Both the position numbers and the translations under genes were made by a program. From Bombyx mori (Eukaryota; Arthropoda; Insecta; Lepidoptera; Bombycidae), in contig NC_085122.1 of the NCBI RefSeq assembly GCF_030269925.1, positions 14,092,501 to 14,156,500 of the forward strand: DNA of 64,000 bases. Reading direction: 5' to 3'. The notes beneath the pieces were generated by a model that was not told the DNA's origin, did not search any database, and was given only the letters and a program-made list of their open reading frames with translations. This document shows, piece after piece, positions 12,608-27,500 of this stretch (position 1 is its first letter; every line of letters starts with the position of its first letter).

Positions 12608-12850
12608 TTTTTTTTTATCGCTTAGATGTGTGGACGAGCTCACAGCCCACCTGATGTTAAGTGGTTACTGGAGCCCATAGACATCTACAACTTAAATGCC
12701 GCCACCCACTTTGAGACAAGATTTCTAAGGTCTCACTTGTAACAGTACAACGACTGCCAGATCTTTAAACCGATACGCATTACTGCTTCACGGCAGAAAT
12801 AGGGGGGCAGTGTTACCTACCCGTGCGGACTCCAGAGGTCCTACCAGCAG
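12608..12850 (-). repeat. Bm1-like SINE, truncated
   Basis: T run then GCTTAGATGTGTGGACGAGC and the usual body. It ends at GGTCCTACCAGCAG with no tRNA-like head. Confidence 0.85.
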
Positions 12851-13368
12851 GTACACGCGTGCGGGGGCGCCCCCGGGCTGGCGGCAGATTCCGCGGGGCT
12901 CTGCACTTGCTAGAGCAGATAGCACCGAAGTCCAATGATGGGCGTAACTACTTACTTTTGTATTCTAATTACCATTTAAATTACTTTGTGCAAGGAATTG
13001 AATACAACGTATTTTATTACAACATAACTAAATTACAACCTAACCTAATTAAATAGTATTCAATTACATCGTACATCGTAATGATGCACAAGGAACTGAT
13101 AAAAGAGTAGCTATTTGCAAAAAATATCAGCCTAATAAAATACAAATAAAAGGCACGAGATTATTTACATCAAATGTGAGAACACATTTAAAACGAAAAA
13201 CATATCGCAAAAGCAAAGGATCGAAAAATGTTCGTTCTTCAAGATCGTCGCTAGAACGGTCGCCGCGACTATCCAACGTACAAACTGAATTACGTAAATA
13301 GATGTTTGTACGACAGTTGATGTTTGGTCTGGACGTCAGAGAAGCTGCCCAGGTGAAACAGCCACTGA

Positions 13369-14640
13369 ATGGATTCGCACAGTTTAAAGCACGTCTCAAT
13401 GTCATTAGCATGTCAACGCTATATCGGCACTCATAGTTATAACAAAATTTACGAGATGTCACAAGAAATAATTTCTAGATATGGCCTAACCAGCATAAAT
13501 ATTGTGGCGCGTGTTACCGAAAGTGGCACCAATTATGTTTGGGCCTTTAAAAGTTTCTGAGTAAATCGCATGAATGTATCGCGAGCAAGGTCATGTATGA
13601 CTCCGGTACCGATAGTACACATGACGAATTCACAAATTTAGATAACCTTTCTTCAACAATTGCCATTAAACTCAGGTGCGCTGCACACACGTTGAGTCCG
13701 TGTGTCACTGACGCAAATAAAATCCTAGAAAACCAGGAAACTGAATTATCGAAAATGCATGATCAAACAATAAAAAAATGTAACAACATTATAGAAAGCT
13801 GCAAATAGACCAAATTCGTCTGAAATTTTACAAAATTTTCTCGATCACACTTTTAATGGGCCAGTAGACGAGACGAAATAGCCTTTATGATGCCTTGAAT
13901 AAAATCGTTACAATAAAAGATAAATCTGCAGCACTACATACACAGTGCTTTAAATAAAAAAACTCCACTTCGTGAGTTTCAATGTACGTACGTGAGTACC
14001 CGTCCTGTAGGGAGCCTGTCGCGGCAGACTGCGGCAATGCCCTCCTTGAAGATAAAGTAGACAAATGCAACTGCTGAAACAAGAGCCTATGAGTTTTGCA
14101 GCAGTTTGACTGAAACTTACCTAAAAAGTGAGCAAACCAGATCTTTTGAAATTTTCGGGATCACAAGCCGAAAATGCTGCTTTAGCTGCAATTTCACATC
14201 CTAAATATAAAAAGTTAAAATGCACCTCATTAATTGGTCAGTCAGAATGCTGTATAATGAAGAATTTACTAGTAAAAGAAATTATAAAGATTATGTCAAA
14301 TTCTGTACCTGAGATACAGAAAGACCTTCAACGAGGTCTAGGGAAGACGATTATTTTGAAATAGATACAAGTTTGGATTCATACAACCAGAGCAATGAGC
14401 CAAGAACCAAAGCTCAACTTATAGTGACATTTTTTGACAGAAGACAGTAGAGAATTTCAAATATTAAAACCATAAAGAAGTTTTAGAAGAAGAAAGAAAA
14501 AAGTATTTTTAAAATTGAATGCCCTCTACCATCTTTTGAGTCTGTGAAATATGTGTTTACGTGCGCTACTGTGATTAATTGTCCGAAAGCCAACTGCCTG
14601 TCAGACGAAAAGTTTGGGAAAAAGAGTCGTATTAAAAGTT
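13369..14640 (+). pseudogene. hAT-superfamily transposase fossil
   Basis: Short open pieces in shifting plus-strand frames recall hAT transposases. ITESGTNY-like VTESGTNYVWAFKSF near 13515-13557 resembles the VTDNGSNFVKAF motif around a catalytic Asp. LRCAAHTLSPCVTDANKI near 13671-13727 resembles the conserved CAAHTL motif. CPKANCLSDEKFGKK near 14580-14625 resembles the C-terminal dimerisation region. Stops and frameshifts separate them. The family assignment is motif inference and the ends are not defined. Confidence 0.55.
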
Positions 14641-14932
14641 ACGTTAAATTATAAATCAGCAAAATAATGTTTAACCTACCAGTGATTAAAAAAATGTAAA
14701 ACGATACAGATGATTAAAAAAAATGTATATAAAATGTGGTTTATTTTTGTTTGTCAAAAAAATTATTAGTAGGACATTTTTTGTAAAGTTAACAACTAGC
14801 ATAATAGATTAGTTATGTAGTTTAATTAGATCAACTTACAATCGAATTACTTTATAACTAATTACATTAAATACTCGCTGTAATTAGTTACTTATGTAAC
14901 CTATTACAAAATATCTTAATTACATATTACAA

Positions 14933-15352
14933 TTTTTTTTTATTGCTTAGATGGGTGGACGAGCTCACGGCCCACCTGGTGATGAGTGGTTAACGGCTCA
15001 GCCCATAGACATCTACAACGTAAATGCGCCACCCACCTTGCGATATAAGTTCTAAGGTCTCAGTATAGTTACAACAACTGCCCCACCCTTCAAACCGAAA
15101 CGCATTACTGCTTCACGGCAGAAATAGGCGGGGTGGTGGTGGTACCTACCCGCACGGGCTCACAAGAGTTCCTACCACTAGTAATTACGCAAATTATAAT
15201 TTTTCGGGTTTCATTTTTATTTACACGATGTTATTCCTTCACCGTGGAAGTCAACCGTGAACATTTGTTAAGTACGTATTCCATTGGAAAAATTGGTACC
15301 CGCCTGCGGGATTCGAACACCGGACGTGTTATCCCTTAGGCCACGACAACTT
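14933..15352 (-). repeat. Bm1-like SINE, nearly full length
   Basis: The tail T run is on the left. The tRNA-like head on the right contains a B-box on the minus strand (GTTCGAATCC) and an A-box-like GTGGCCTAAGGGA. Part of the head between the boxes is missing compared with 34047-34486. Confidence 0.85.
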
Positions 15353-15373
15353 CTTCAATGTAACTTCTATTTT

Positions 15374-15379
15374 TTTATT
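15374..15379 (-). terminator. Candidate polyadenylation signal of PHF12
   Basis: AATAAA on the minus strand, about 190 bases after the PHF12 stop codon. It lies at the head edge of a SINE. No cleavage evidence is available. Confidence 0.4.
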
Positions 15380-15568
15380 TTACATTTTGCCCATCACTGC
15401 CGAAATCCCTAAATAAGCCCCATGAGCTCGTGAAGTCTAGCATCAACAATAGGTAGGCTAAATATATATATCCTTGAAGTTGGTGACCGGGCGGTGCTGG
15501 AGCACAGTCGAGCCGGTTCTGACAGCGTCCAATATTGTCAAGGGATAGACAAGCAGGCGCGGGGGCGG

Positions 15569-18500
15569 CTACAGCGCCGGGTCGGTGATGATCTGTTCGT
15601 AGGGGAAGGGCTTGGCGTCGGTGATGCTGAACACGTAGAGGCGACACCCGAACTGCAGCAGCGCGCCGTGCGGCACCAGCGCCGAGCCCTCCCACGCGCC
15701 CGCCGCCGCGCCCGCGCCCGCACCCGCCCCCGCCCCCGCGCCCGCGCCGCACGAGCACGCCGAGCACCACGACGTGGGCTCCGTGATGTCACCTTTTATC
15801 CTGTAACAATGCGTGAGATATATAACATGTTATGGATGACAGAACAGAGCGGTTGTCTTTTGTTACTAGCCTTTTTTTAAGCAATAAAAAAACAAACGTA
15901 ACGGCAGTAGAAATGCAACCATTAAAGTGCTAGTTGTCCCTGGGCCCAGTGCCCCTTTTTTAGACCCCTTCTTACAAGGTCCCCTTCCCTAGGGGGCGTA
16001 CGGGGTATGTTAGGCTGAATGATCCACAGATATTGGGAGCAGACCACGGATTTAAGAAATGGAATTTAGGGCCAATAACCACTAAACGATTCAGGTACAC
16101 TCTTGACCAAGAGTCCGATCTCCCCCGAGGTCAGAACCTGGGCAGTCAACATTGCAGCCAGACGCGCGGCCTACCCCAAGGACGAAGCCATCGGCAGTCT
16201 AGGTACGGCAGCCGGTCAGTCGTAAATAACATGAATTTCAGTTATTATTAGACACAGAAAAAAATTTGGCACCTGTCGAGCGGGGAGTCCTTCTCTTTGA
16301 CGACATCTCGAAGCGCGCGCGGCAGAGCGTCGTCCGCCGCGGGGGTGGGGGCGGGGGCGGCGGCGAGGGGGTCGCACGTGTACAGCACGCCGTTAACGCG
16401 ACTGCCGAACTCGGAGTAGTTGATCAGCTCGAAGTGTCCGCTCACCTGTAAAACAACATGTGATGTTAATAAAAGCACAAGGCTTTATGAGTACCCATAT
16501 TGAATTTCCAGTATATAGTCTTCCTTTTTTTTGAAGTGAAACTTCCTTATCGGCGTTGGAAAAAAATTTACCGTCACATTTTTCGGTTACGCGTCACATT
16601 TTTCCGTTACGCGCCATCTGTTTTGTATTCATGTCTATGATAATAAAATCCTTTTGTTTAAACTTTATCTAATTTAACTTTTTTGTATTCATGTCTATGA
16701 TAATAAAATCCTTTTGTTTAAACTTTATCTAATTTAACTTTATTTAACCAATTTCTAGAAAGTTGCATGTAGATCATTTTTCGAAAAATAAGGCCATAAA
16801 TAAGTTTCACTTCTTACGTGTGTACACTAGTACACGCACACATTTTTTTTTTTTAGATGGGCGGACTAGCTCACATCCAACCTGGTTTTGATTGGTTATC
16901 GGAGCGCATAGACATCTACAACGTAGCTGCCAGCCACCTTAAGACATGAGTTCTAAGGCCTCACTTGAAACAGTACAACGGCTGCCCCACCCTTCAAACC
17001 GAAATGCATTACTGCTTCACGGTAGAAATAGGCAGGGTGGTGGTAACTACCCGTGCGGACTCACAAGAGGTCCTATCACCAGTAATTACGCAAATTATAA
17101 TTATGCGGGTTTGATTTTATATTACACGATGTTATTCCTTCACCGTGGAAGTCAATCGTGAACATTAGTTAAGTACGTATTTCATTACAAAAATTAGTAC
17201 CCGCCGCGAGATTCGAACACCGGTGCATCGCTAGATACGTTTGATATAGTAACCGGCAAACTTCTTGAGCAAATGACCTTGACTGCGCAGAACCGAATTT
17301 TAGATCACTTTGGTGGTGAGGGTGAGGCGCGACGGCAGGGGAAATCGTATCGAGCGCGTTATTGGTAGATCAGTCGAACCTTGCGTCCCGCACCGCGCCC
17401 TCGTTCCGCTTGCTCCCAAAAGTACGCTTGCGTACAGTGAAAAGTCTATCGTTATTAATCGTTAATAAATTTTGTTATAATTGCTTGTTGACTTTGTTGC
17501 CATTGCTATTTGTTGAGTATTTGTTGATTTTTTATAAAAAATACACTATGCCGCGACAAACTTGTGTAGTACTTAAAAGAAAGGGTAGAAAATTTGTGTA
17601 CGACGTATATTGCTTCATTATAAAACAGGGGAAGAATGATATGGAAAAATTAAAACAGACTTCGGAAGCAACAAAAACATCAGTGAGTACTGTTAGGTGT
17701 ATTATTAACGAAGCTAAAGGCTCTGGCTTGCTCGCAGTGTTTCGGACTCCGGGTAAGAAAAGATCAGGGAAGAAGAAAGTTACCGGAATGGATAGTTTCG
17801 TTCAATCTGTAATAAAAAGATGTAATCATAATAACTACATAACAAGCAGCGAAACTCCGTACCGTAGAAAGGCTTCGAAGAATTTAAAGAAGATATAAAT
17901 TTTAATGGCTCGGAATGAAGCTTACGACGAATTATGAAAGAGCTAGGCTTCAGATGGAAAAAAAGAACAGAAAATAATCGGAAGCTGGTAAATGAAAAAA
18001 GTAACATTCGATTACTACGAATCGAATATCTTCAAAAAATAATTAATTATAGACAAAAAAGAAGACCGAATCGACAGAGTTGTAAACTACGCCGATGAGC
18101 CCTATGTCGACTCATCACGATGATAGCGACTCGGGTGATGAAAACAGTGATGATGATGATGGTCAAGATTATGATAACGAAAAAAAAATTACAAATACCA
18201 GCTTCGCTTTAACTGAACCAAGACCTGGCAACAGCTCTAGTTTTGACTTAATAGAAGGAATATCTATTTTACCCCAAGATTAAATTATTACAATTATTAA
18301 CCTATATGTTTTGTTGATGTTCTAATAAATATATAAATAAATACATATGTTGATTTTAATAATTTAATAGCATTATGACGCAGAGTAAGTAATGTTTTTG
18401 CACGTGAGTGTACCATGCGCAAACTTACCCCCACTACGTCAACAAATGCTCAAGAAATTTGCCGGTTATTATAAAGACGAAAATACGAAGATTTCTGACA

Positions 18501-21500
18501 TCCAGGGCCGAGCGGGACGTGGAAGGGGGGCGCCGGTTGTGTTCGGCCAGGGAGATTTCTTCGTGCTGCGTAGAGTGGCGTCATTAATATTTGAACAAAA
18601 GCAAAGTATTTAACTGACCTCGTCCATGAATATAACGGCGTGGTTCCGGGAGACGCACCGGCAAAGGGCGGGGTCGAGTGTGACGTCACAGCCGCTGTCC
18701 GAGCCCACGGTCAGCGACGACAGCCGCATGGGCACCGGCCGGCCCAGGGAGTCGCCCGGCCCCGCGCTGTACACCACGAGCTTGTGTTACCACCACGGCG
18801 TCCCCACACACACTTCGGCGGTGTCAGAGCCGCGTTGAAATAACGAGCTTTGCATCAACATTAATGTTCGCACTGAAGCCCGGCTCTAGCTTCTGAACAT
18901 TCAAAGATAGCTCCTTCAGAAAAGGGGCGACAGATGTCTACTCATGGTGGCTAGTGACTCCAATGAGTATGATATTTTAATTATTTTTTGCTTAATGTAG
19001 ATGTATGTTGTATGTTATAATTCCTTGTATGGATGGACAAGCTTACGACCCGCCTCGTGTTAAAGGGTTACCGGAGCTCATCAACAACATAATGCCACCT
19101 TCCTCGAGATATAAGATCTAAGGCCTCAATTTTTACAGTACAACAGTTGCCCCACCCTTCAAACCAAAACGTATTACTACTTCGTGGCAGACACGGGTAG
19201 GGTGGTGGGATCTGCCCGTGCAGGCTATTGCATATTGGTTTTGTGCTGAAGTTCACTACTTGCGCGTGGACTTAACCGGTATCCGTGTCTCCTCACGTTA
19301 CCTGTCCATAGAGTTGATAGCACAGAGTGTGGCCCGCACGCACGCGTCGGACAGGGCGCGCGCACGCGGCGGCGGCGGGGAGGGGGTGGCGCGGGGGGCG
19401 GCGCGGGGCGGCGGGCGGGGGGCGGGCGCGGCGCCCCACACGCTGCGGGCGATGCGCTCGCGGTCCGCCCGGGACAGCAGCTCCGACGGCAGCGACACGT
19501 GACGGAACCTGCCGGGGACGTGCTCGCTGTCATCACGCACGGGCGGCGGCGCACCGGTACAAAACAAACTTGTTAAATAGTGAGTGGGTCTCACCCGTGC
19601 GCGGCGAGCGCGCCCCGCGTGAGGTGCCTGGCCAGCGCGCGCGCCACGGCCCGGGAGAGCGGCACGTCGCGCCACCAGCCCGCGCACGCCTCGCCCGCCA
19701 GCACCTGCTGCAGCCGCTGCCAGGCGAGCAGCTTCACGAGTCTCTCGTCGAGCTTCTTGAGCTGCTCGTCGACGAGCGCCAGCAGCTGCTCCACGTGCTC
19801 GTCGGCGCGCAGCTGCACGCGGTCGGCGCGGGCTCGCCGGCCGAACCCCTTGTCCTCGGCGCCGGTGGCCTTCCGTCTCTTCACTGACGCCGTGTAGTAC
19901 TCCAGGTCCGAGTCCGAGTAGTCCGACGAGCCCGGGCTCGCACTCGCCTGGGGCGGGACAGTGAATGTAATTAGACAATTAGATTATTTATTTTGCACTC
20001 TTTCGTTGGAACGAACAAAGTACTTTCGTTAATGTCGTCGTTCCGCCGGCCGGCTGCGACACCAGCGCCGGTGTGAATTAGCTCTACCAATTTAGTATAG
20101 TCATAGTGGAAATGATAGAAGTCTCCGAGTGCGGCGAGGTTGCGTGAGTACCTGCGCGGGGCGGGGCGCGGGGGAGTGCGGCGCGGCGGCGGGGCAGGGG
20201 GCGGCGCCGCTGTAGGACGGGCACTCCATGTTCATACAGATGGTGTGCTTCCGACACTCTTCGCCCTCACTCTCCAGTACACTCGATAATCCCAGATTCT
20301 TTAACACTGAAAAAATATTTTTCCATTGTCAGTTTATCTCCACCGGGACCAGCGAGCCATTTTGCATTCCTTTTTTAAGTTATAGTTCGTTATATATATA
20401 GTCATATATCGTTTATTTTATGGTCCACTCACCGTTCCGACAGCGCACGTGCTCCCTCCGCGCCGGCAGCAGGGGGGCGGGGCGCCGGTAGTGGCTGCGG
20501 ACCATGGGCGGCACGCGCACGCGCCCGCGGACGTGGGCCGGGATCTTTATTCTAATCAACAACAACTGCTTATTGGTATCGTGCCTCTACTAGCTGGACG
20601 TGTGCCGCGCTACGACTCGGCTCTACTGTCCCGGCCGGAACCAACAGAATGTAAAAAATAATAATTCAATTGTTAGTTTGAAGTCGTCGTGGCCTAAAAG
20701 ATAAGGCGTCCGGCGCATTTGTATCTAGCGATGCACCGGTGTTCGAATCCCGCGGGGTCTACCAATTTTTTCCATGGTGAAGTGTAGGTACATTGTGTAA
20801 TAAAAATCAAACACGCAAAATTATAATTTACGTAATTGCTGATTGTAGAACCTCTTGTGAGTCCGCGCGGGTAGGTACCACCACCCCGCCTATTTCTGCC
20901 GTGAAGCAGTAATGCGGTTCGGATTGAAGGGTGGGACAGCCGTTGTACTATACTGTAAAACTGAGACTTTAGGACTCATGTCTCAAGGTGGGTGGCGGCA
21001 TTTACGCTGTGGATGTCTATGGACTCCGAAATCCACTTAACACCTAGTGGCTCGTCCACACATTTAAGTAATAAAAATAAAATAAAAATAGTTCGAGTTG
21101 CTAATTATATGCGTTTTCAAAATTTTTAAACTATATATTATATTTTTATTACCATAAAGTTTCTTATCCGATAATATAGAATTCGACAGCGAAATTGCTG
21201 ATCTTATGAGCCCTTCGCACTGGGGGCTTCTCGGGGCCGGATCAGAGAAGTGGGAGCCGGGGTCCGGAGCGGGCCCTCACCTGAACCTGGGGTTGGGGTT
21301 CCTCGCGCGGCGCAGGAAGTCTATCTTGATGGCGTGCTGGTCCACGGGCCCCGCGAACCGGTCCCACAGCGCCACCCGCTCCGTCGCCGAGATGGAGTTC
21401 ACCAGCTTCCAGTCCTGGACACAAGCAGTACGCGCACTGAGCCACCGCGACACCAGCTCTTATTTCAAGATATTCAATTTCAATTCAATTTTTATTACAA

Positions 21501-24500
21501 CGTAATTGTCGAGTGTCAAAATCTCTATCTCACCGACTGGCCCTCAGTGGCGTAGCTACCAAGGGGCTAGGCGGGGCAGTGCCCCGGGGCCCTCGAGCTC
21601 AGGGGGCCCTCGAATCCTTACCAGAAATCTCGATCGAACTGAACTTTTGGAAATTTCTCCATTTCCAAAATAAAGATGACAGGTTGCAACCCCACTTTAA
21701 TCATGACAACTCCGTTGAGAGAAATTCAAAAGTTATGCCTAAGGAGTTCCCCTAACTTCTTTTTGTAGGTTGGCAGTGTTGTCAATTTAACGGATGTGCG
21801 TTTTATTATTCATAGATATGCGTTTTATTGTGAATTCGAGTTAAGATTTTTTTCGACAACGGTTAAAAAATTAATGCTGTATCAGGAGTAAGTAAGCTAA
21901 TGTCAATAAACTTTTTTGTACTGGTCAATTTAGTGGTTCAATTTTATTTGATTTTACCACTCATATTGATGTCCGTTAAGTCAATAAATCGTGTCAAATC
22001 TATAGATTTGGGCTACAGCGCATTGTAATAGGTTGGGGGAAAAGTTTCATCGCATTTTTTAAGAAAATTCACAATATTTTTTAATATAGTTGTTTACATT
22101 TAACTAAAGTATGTAGGTACCATTTTGTTCGATAACTTTTTGCCATCTTGTAGGTAAGGACATGCCCCATTGCTATAGAAATTTTGGGGCTTGTGATCAA
22201 AATACCGCGACAATTGGTTTTGGCAGTCCTCTCGTGATGTTAACCTGACACTGCCTAAAGAATTCTGACGAGACCGAAACAGGTGGAAATCTGAAGGTGC
22301 AAGGTCAAGACTATACGGCGGATGCATTAACAACTCCCAGCCAAGCTCTCTTAATTTTTGCTGAGTGGCTAAAGATGTGTGAGGTCTAGCGTTATCATGA
22401 TGAAAAACCACACCCCTTCTGTTGATTAATTCCAGCCGCTTTCTCTCAACTTCTTGCTTTAATCTCATCAGTTGTTCGCAGTAGAGTTCAGAATCGATGG
22501 TCCTGCCTGGTGGTAACAGTTCCTAATGAATAGTGCCCTTCCAATCCTACCATACACACAGCATCACCTTGTTGCGAGTTAACCCGTGTTTCGCCACAGT
22601 CTTCGAAGCCTGACCGGCCTTTGACCACGACCTTTCTCGCACGTTGTTGTCGTACGTGATCCACTTTTCATCACCAGTTATCAGCTTCTTCAAAAATGGT
22701 TGGGTTTCATTACGTCGTAATAAAGAATCACAAATGAGTACACTGTTCATTAGGTTTCTTTCAGTGAACTCGTGAGGTACCCAAATATTTTTGTGTACCC
22801 AGTTTTTTTTAAATGGGCCATAACTGTTTTGTGGTCAATTCCCAGTTCTTCAGCTACGTCGTAATTACTGATGTGCCGATCTTGCTCCACTTGCCAGGGC
22901 GGGGCAACCAGAGCGACGTGCATGTTTGACATAAAAATTTCCAGATTGAAAACGCTTAAACCAAATTTGTGCTACTCCCACAGATACTACAGATTTTTTC
23001 GCGGCTTGAGTTAGGCAATCGCCCGATGCCCGTATTTGCTGAATCCACATCGGATGACCCCGTGCGTCATAACAGAAACTGCACCATTGCAGATTTAGCA
23101 ATAAGTTTACTTTAATAAATATATTGTAATTATAAATTAGTCTTGTAGTACATTCAAACGAATAAACATCGTTTTAATTAAATAAATTCTTTTTTTTATA
23201 ATTAACTCGTTCGCCGTAACTTAACTGGCGCAGTCGGTAGGATCGCGACACTCGCCTTGAATATAACTCTTCAGGCTTGAGTGAACGGTATCAACCGTTA
23301 TTTTCGCGAGCTCATACAACGAATCTACGAACGGCGACTATCATCAAGCGGGAGTTCCGGAGAATTGGGAGTCCTGCTGTACTACAAGGCCCGGTTGGAG
23401 ATGCAAAGGACATTGGGGTGAGTGCAAGTTGTATTCCCAGTTTCCTGTGCTATATTTCCTGCCGTTATATCCTGAATGTTATGTGTGTTTGTGTATAGAC
23501 TAAAATCGTTATAAACAAAGCACTACATACACTAGAGTAGGTGAATCTGATAGGTATTTTTTTTTTATATGCATATGTCAATGACACAGTTGTAATTCGC
23601 TTGGATAGCAATATTATAAAAAACAGGTACGTTTTATTGTTTGCTAAAATCGCGGATCATATAACGTTGCTGATAATTCATTTTCACGCTTTTGTCGTTC
23701 AGAATAAGCAGAGTACTAGCTAATAATCTTACGTAAAATATTATTACAAAGTTATTTAATTGTGAGTTTTATAGTTTTGTGTTGTATAGCTTATAAAGAT
23801 GGCAATGGCAAACATCGAACTAGCAACTTTTAAGTTCATTTCTGAACTGTTACCTAAGTACGATGGTAACCCTAAAACATTGAACTATTTTATTAAAGAA
23901 GTAGAAAATGTTATATCATTATTGGATCAACCAGTTAGGGTACACCCCGCTCTTATTAGCTTAATTAAGAGTAAACTGAGCGATACTGCAATTTGTGCAA
24001 TAGCTTCCGAGGGAAACGTGGATAGTTGGCAAGCTATTAAAACAGCACTAACGCGTAGATTAGGCGAACCACGCAACGAAATACAATTGATGCAAGAATT
24101 AATAAGGTTGCGTCGTAATAAGAACGAAGACGCAGAGTCATTTGGTAAACGTTTGCGAGAAATATTAGACACATTAAACGTGGTAGGTAGACACACAGAT
24201 AAGTCATACTACGAAAATATGGTAACAGACCAATATGTAAGTCACTTAGACTTTCACGTATCTATTGGGGTGAGGATTTCAAAACCCTCGACTCTAGAAG
24301 CAGCTATAGTAACGGCTAGACAAGAGGAAGCCCGATTAGCTTTTAATAGATTTAATAATAGTTTTAGTTCACTAAATATACAGCATAAGCAAAAGGAAAT
24401 AACTAAGTCTAACCAAATCTCTTACCCGGTAAGTAACCTTCCCCCGCGCAATAGTTGGAACCCGGAGCTAAAACCACAACGAGGGCCAACCATGCCGTCT

Positions 24501-27500
24501 TGGAGGAGTGGTCCGGCGTCAGGTAATGTGAGACCTAGCGGATCAGGTACCTTTAGGAATACAGGCAACTCTAGACCACAACTAAATGTACCTCGACAGC
24601 AAATTAACCCACCACAAAGAGTATCCGACGTCACTATGAGGTCAGTAAACAAGCCCGAAAAACCGCGCTTTGCACCGGAAGAAATGTTTTACACACAGCA
24701 TAGCCAGGAGCAGTATTACCCTGACAGTTACGACCTATATTACAGTGGTGAGTACTATAACCATAATATGCAATACAGTGACCAAAACTACGAGTATATG
24801 CCAGATATGTCGGGAGAAGAATTAAATCAACAGGATTTTCTTCAGGACGAGGACCAATCGAACCTCAGCTGATAAAGATTGTTAACCTCAACCACCACGG
24901 CAAAGACCACCTCCCTTACATCGAATTACCGGAGTTTCAAGGTAAATTTTTATTAGATACTGGTGCCTCACGTTGTATGATATCACCCGATGTAATAGCC
25001 GGTACTAGTCTCGAACATTGCATCGAACGTGAGCCATTTACGGTAAAAACCGCGCATGCTACTACTCGTCACGAGCACGTCGCAATTTTACCTTTACCTT
25101 ACCTGTTCAACACCGATATACACCACAAATTTTTATTGTTTGATTTTGACCCAAAATATAAGGGCCTTATTGGGATGGATTTGTTTAAAAAATTAGGTTG
25201 TAATATAGATTTCAAAAATAAAGTGTTGCGAACATTTAATACCGAAATACCAATATATTTCGACTATCCGGTAAAGCAAGTTAAAATAGAACCGAACTGC
25301 GAGAGGTTTATAACGGTTAAAACAAATTACACCGACGGTTATTATATATGTGACGATTTCACTTGGTCTAAAGGATTAAAGTCACCAGCCGCGATAGTGA
25401 CAGTAAAAAACGGGACTTTCAGGACATCTATAATCAATTATAATGATACACAGCAAATAGTGAGTAACAATCGTATGTTAGCCCTAAGCCCACTACCGTC
25501 ACAGTTGATAGAAAGAAGTCAGAAGTACGAAATTAATAAAATTGAGACGGAAACTGACATAGATAAAGAACTTTGTGAAAATTTAAAGAAAATTCGTACC
25601 AGCCACATGAACGAGGAAGAAAAACGGGAAATTACTAAAATCTGCTATCAGTACCGTGACATATTCTACTCGGAAAACATTCCTTTATCGTTTACCCATA
25701 CAGTAAAACACGAATTAAGACTAACCGACGACACCCCCATCTTTGTACGAAGTTATAGACAGGCTCCCCAACAACGAACAGAGATACAAAAACAGGTCAC
25801 CGGAGTAGAGTTCATCCATACTACCTGGAGCCACTGCGGTCATCCACAGTGCGTTTCCAGAGATCTTTTTTGCCACGTACCATCCGGCTATGGAATGAGC
25901 TCCCCTCCACGGTCTTTCCCGAGCGTTATGACATGTCCTTCTTCAAACGAGGCTTATGGAGAGTATTAAGCGGTAGGCAGCGGCTTGGCTCTGCCCCTGG
26001 CATTGCTGAAGTCCATGGGCGACGGTAACCACTCACCATCAGGTGGGCCGTATGCCCGTCTGCCTACAAAGGCAATAAAAAAAAAAAAAAAAAAAAAAAA
26101 AAAGGTAGATAGTCTATTAAAACAAGGAATCATTAGGGAAAGTATCTCCCCTTGGTCGTGCCCGGTACACATTGTTCCAAAAAAACCGGATGCATCAGGA
26201 AAAGTTAAATGGAGACTTGTTATTGACTATAGAAGGCTTAATGACAGAATTATAGAAAAAAAGTACCCCTTACCAAACATTAACGACATCCTTGACAGAT
26301 TAGGGCGCGCACAATATTTCACGACCATAGATTTAGCAAGCGGCTACCATCAATTAGAAATGCACCCTAAAGACGTAGAGAAAACAGCGTTTACTACCGA
26401 AAGAGGCCACTATGAGTTCCTAAGAATGCCTTTCGGACTAAAAAATGCCCCGAGCACTTTCCAGCGTCTTATGGACCATATACTCCGAGGTATAGACAAC
26501 GTATTTACGTACTTAGATGACGTCATAATAGCGGCGACGTCCCTACAAAACCACAATGAAAAACTGAAATTAGTATTTCAGCGATTCAAAATGCATAATT
26601 TGAAAGTTCAGTTAGACAAATCAGAATTTCTACAGAAGCACGTTAACTTTCTAGGACATGAATTGACTGACCAAGGACTAAATCCTAACAAGGACAAAAT
26701 TAAAGCAGTATTAAATTTCCCTATACCACAAACGCAAAAAGACATAAAAGCTTTCTTAGGACTAGTCGGGTACTATAGGAAGTTTATTAAGGACTTTGCG
26801 AAGTTGACGAAACCTTTAACAGCATGTCTAAAAAAGAACGCAAAGGCTGAACATACAAACGAATTTTTAGACGCAGTTGATAAATGCAAACAAATTCTAA
26901 CAAACGCCCCAATCCTGCAATACCCTGACTTCGACAAACCGTTTATTTTAACGACAGACGCATCTGACTTCGCTTTAGGAGCAGTACTTTCCCAAGGCAA
27001 TGTGGGCTCAGATAAACCAGTAGCCTATGCCTCAAGGACATTATCAGATACTGAGATCCGTTACTCTACCATAGAGAAAGAACTGTTAGGGATAGTATGG
27101 GCAATTAAGTATTTTAGACCTTACTTATATGGCCGTAAATTTACAATTTATACGGACCATAGACCCCTTACATGGTTAATGAGTCTAAAGGACCCTAACT
27201 CTAAATTAACACGATGGAAACTAAAGTTGGCAGAGTATGATTACAAAGTTGTTTATAAAAAGGGCAAACAAAACACTAACGCAGATGCACTATCCCGAGC
27301 AAAAATTTTTCATAATAGTATAGATTCTCTAGCTGTTAATGTTGATGACAATAGTGACGACAACATAATAAATAGAATATTCGAAAACGCCCGTAGACAG
27401 GCAGAGATAGAAACTAATGACCCGAATAACCAAGACAATGAACGTAACAATACTGACAATAACGATCAACCTTATAACAACAATGACGTAGAAATGACCA

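Noticed and set aside
13885..14082. 65-codon minus-strand frame
   Set aside because: It lies antisense within the hAT fossil and has no recognisable motif.
19298..19978. 226-codon minus-strand frame as a separate gene
   Set aside because: It runs through parts of two PHF12 exons and the intron between them. Splice borders and the conserved frame show that only the exon at 19526-19302 uses this frame.
20682..20770. tRNA-like sequence with A and B boxes
   Set aside because: It is the head of a Bm1-like SINE with the family body and tail following. The same holds for 34400-34486 and 15300-15352, so these are not tRNA genes.
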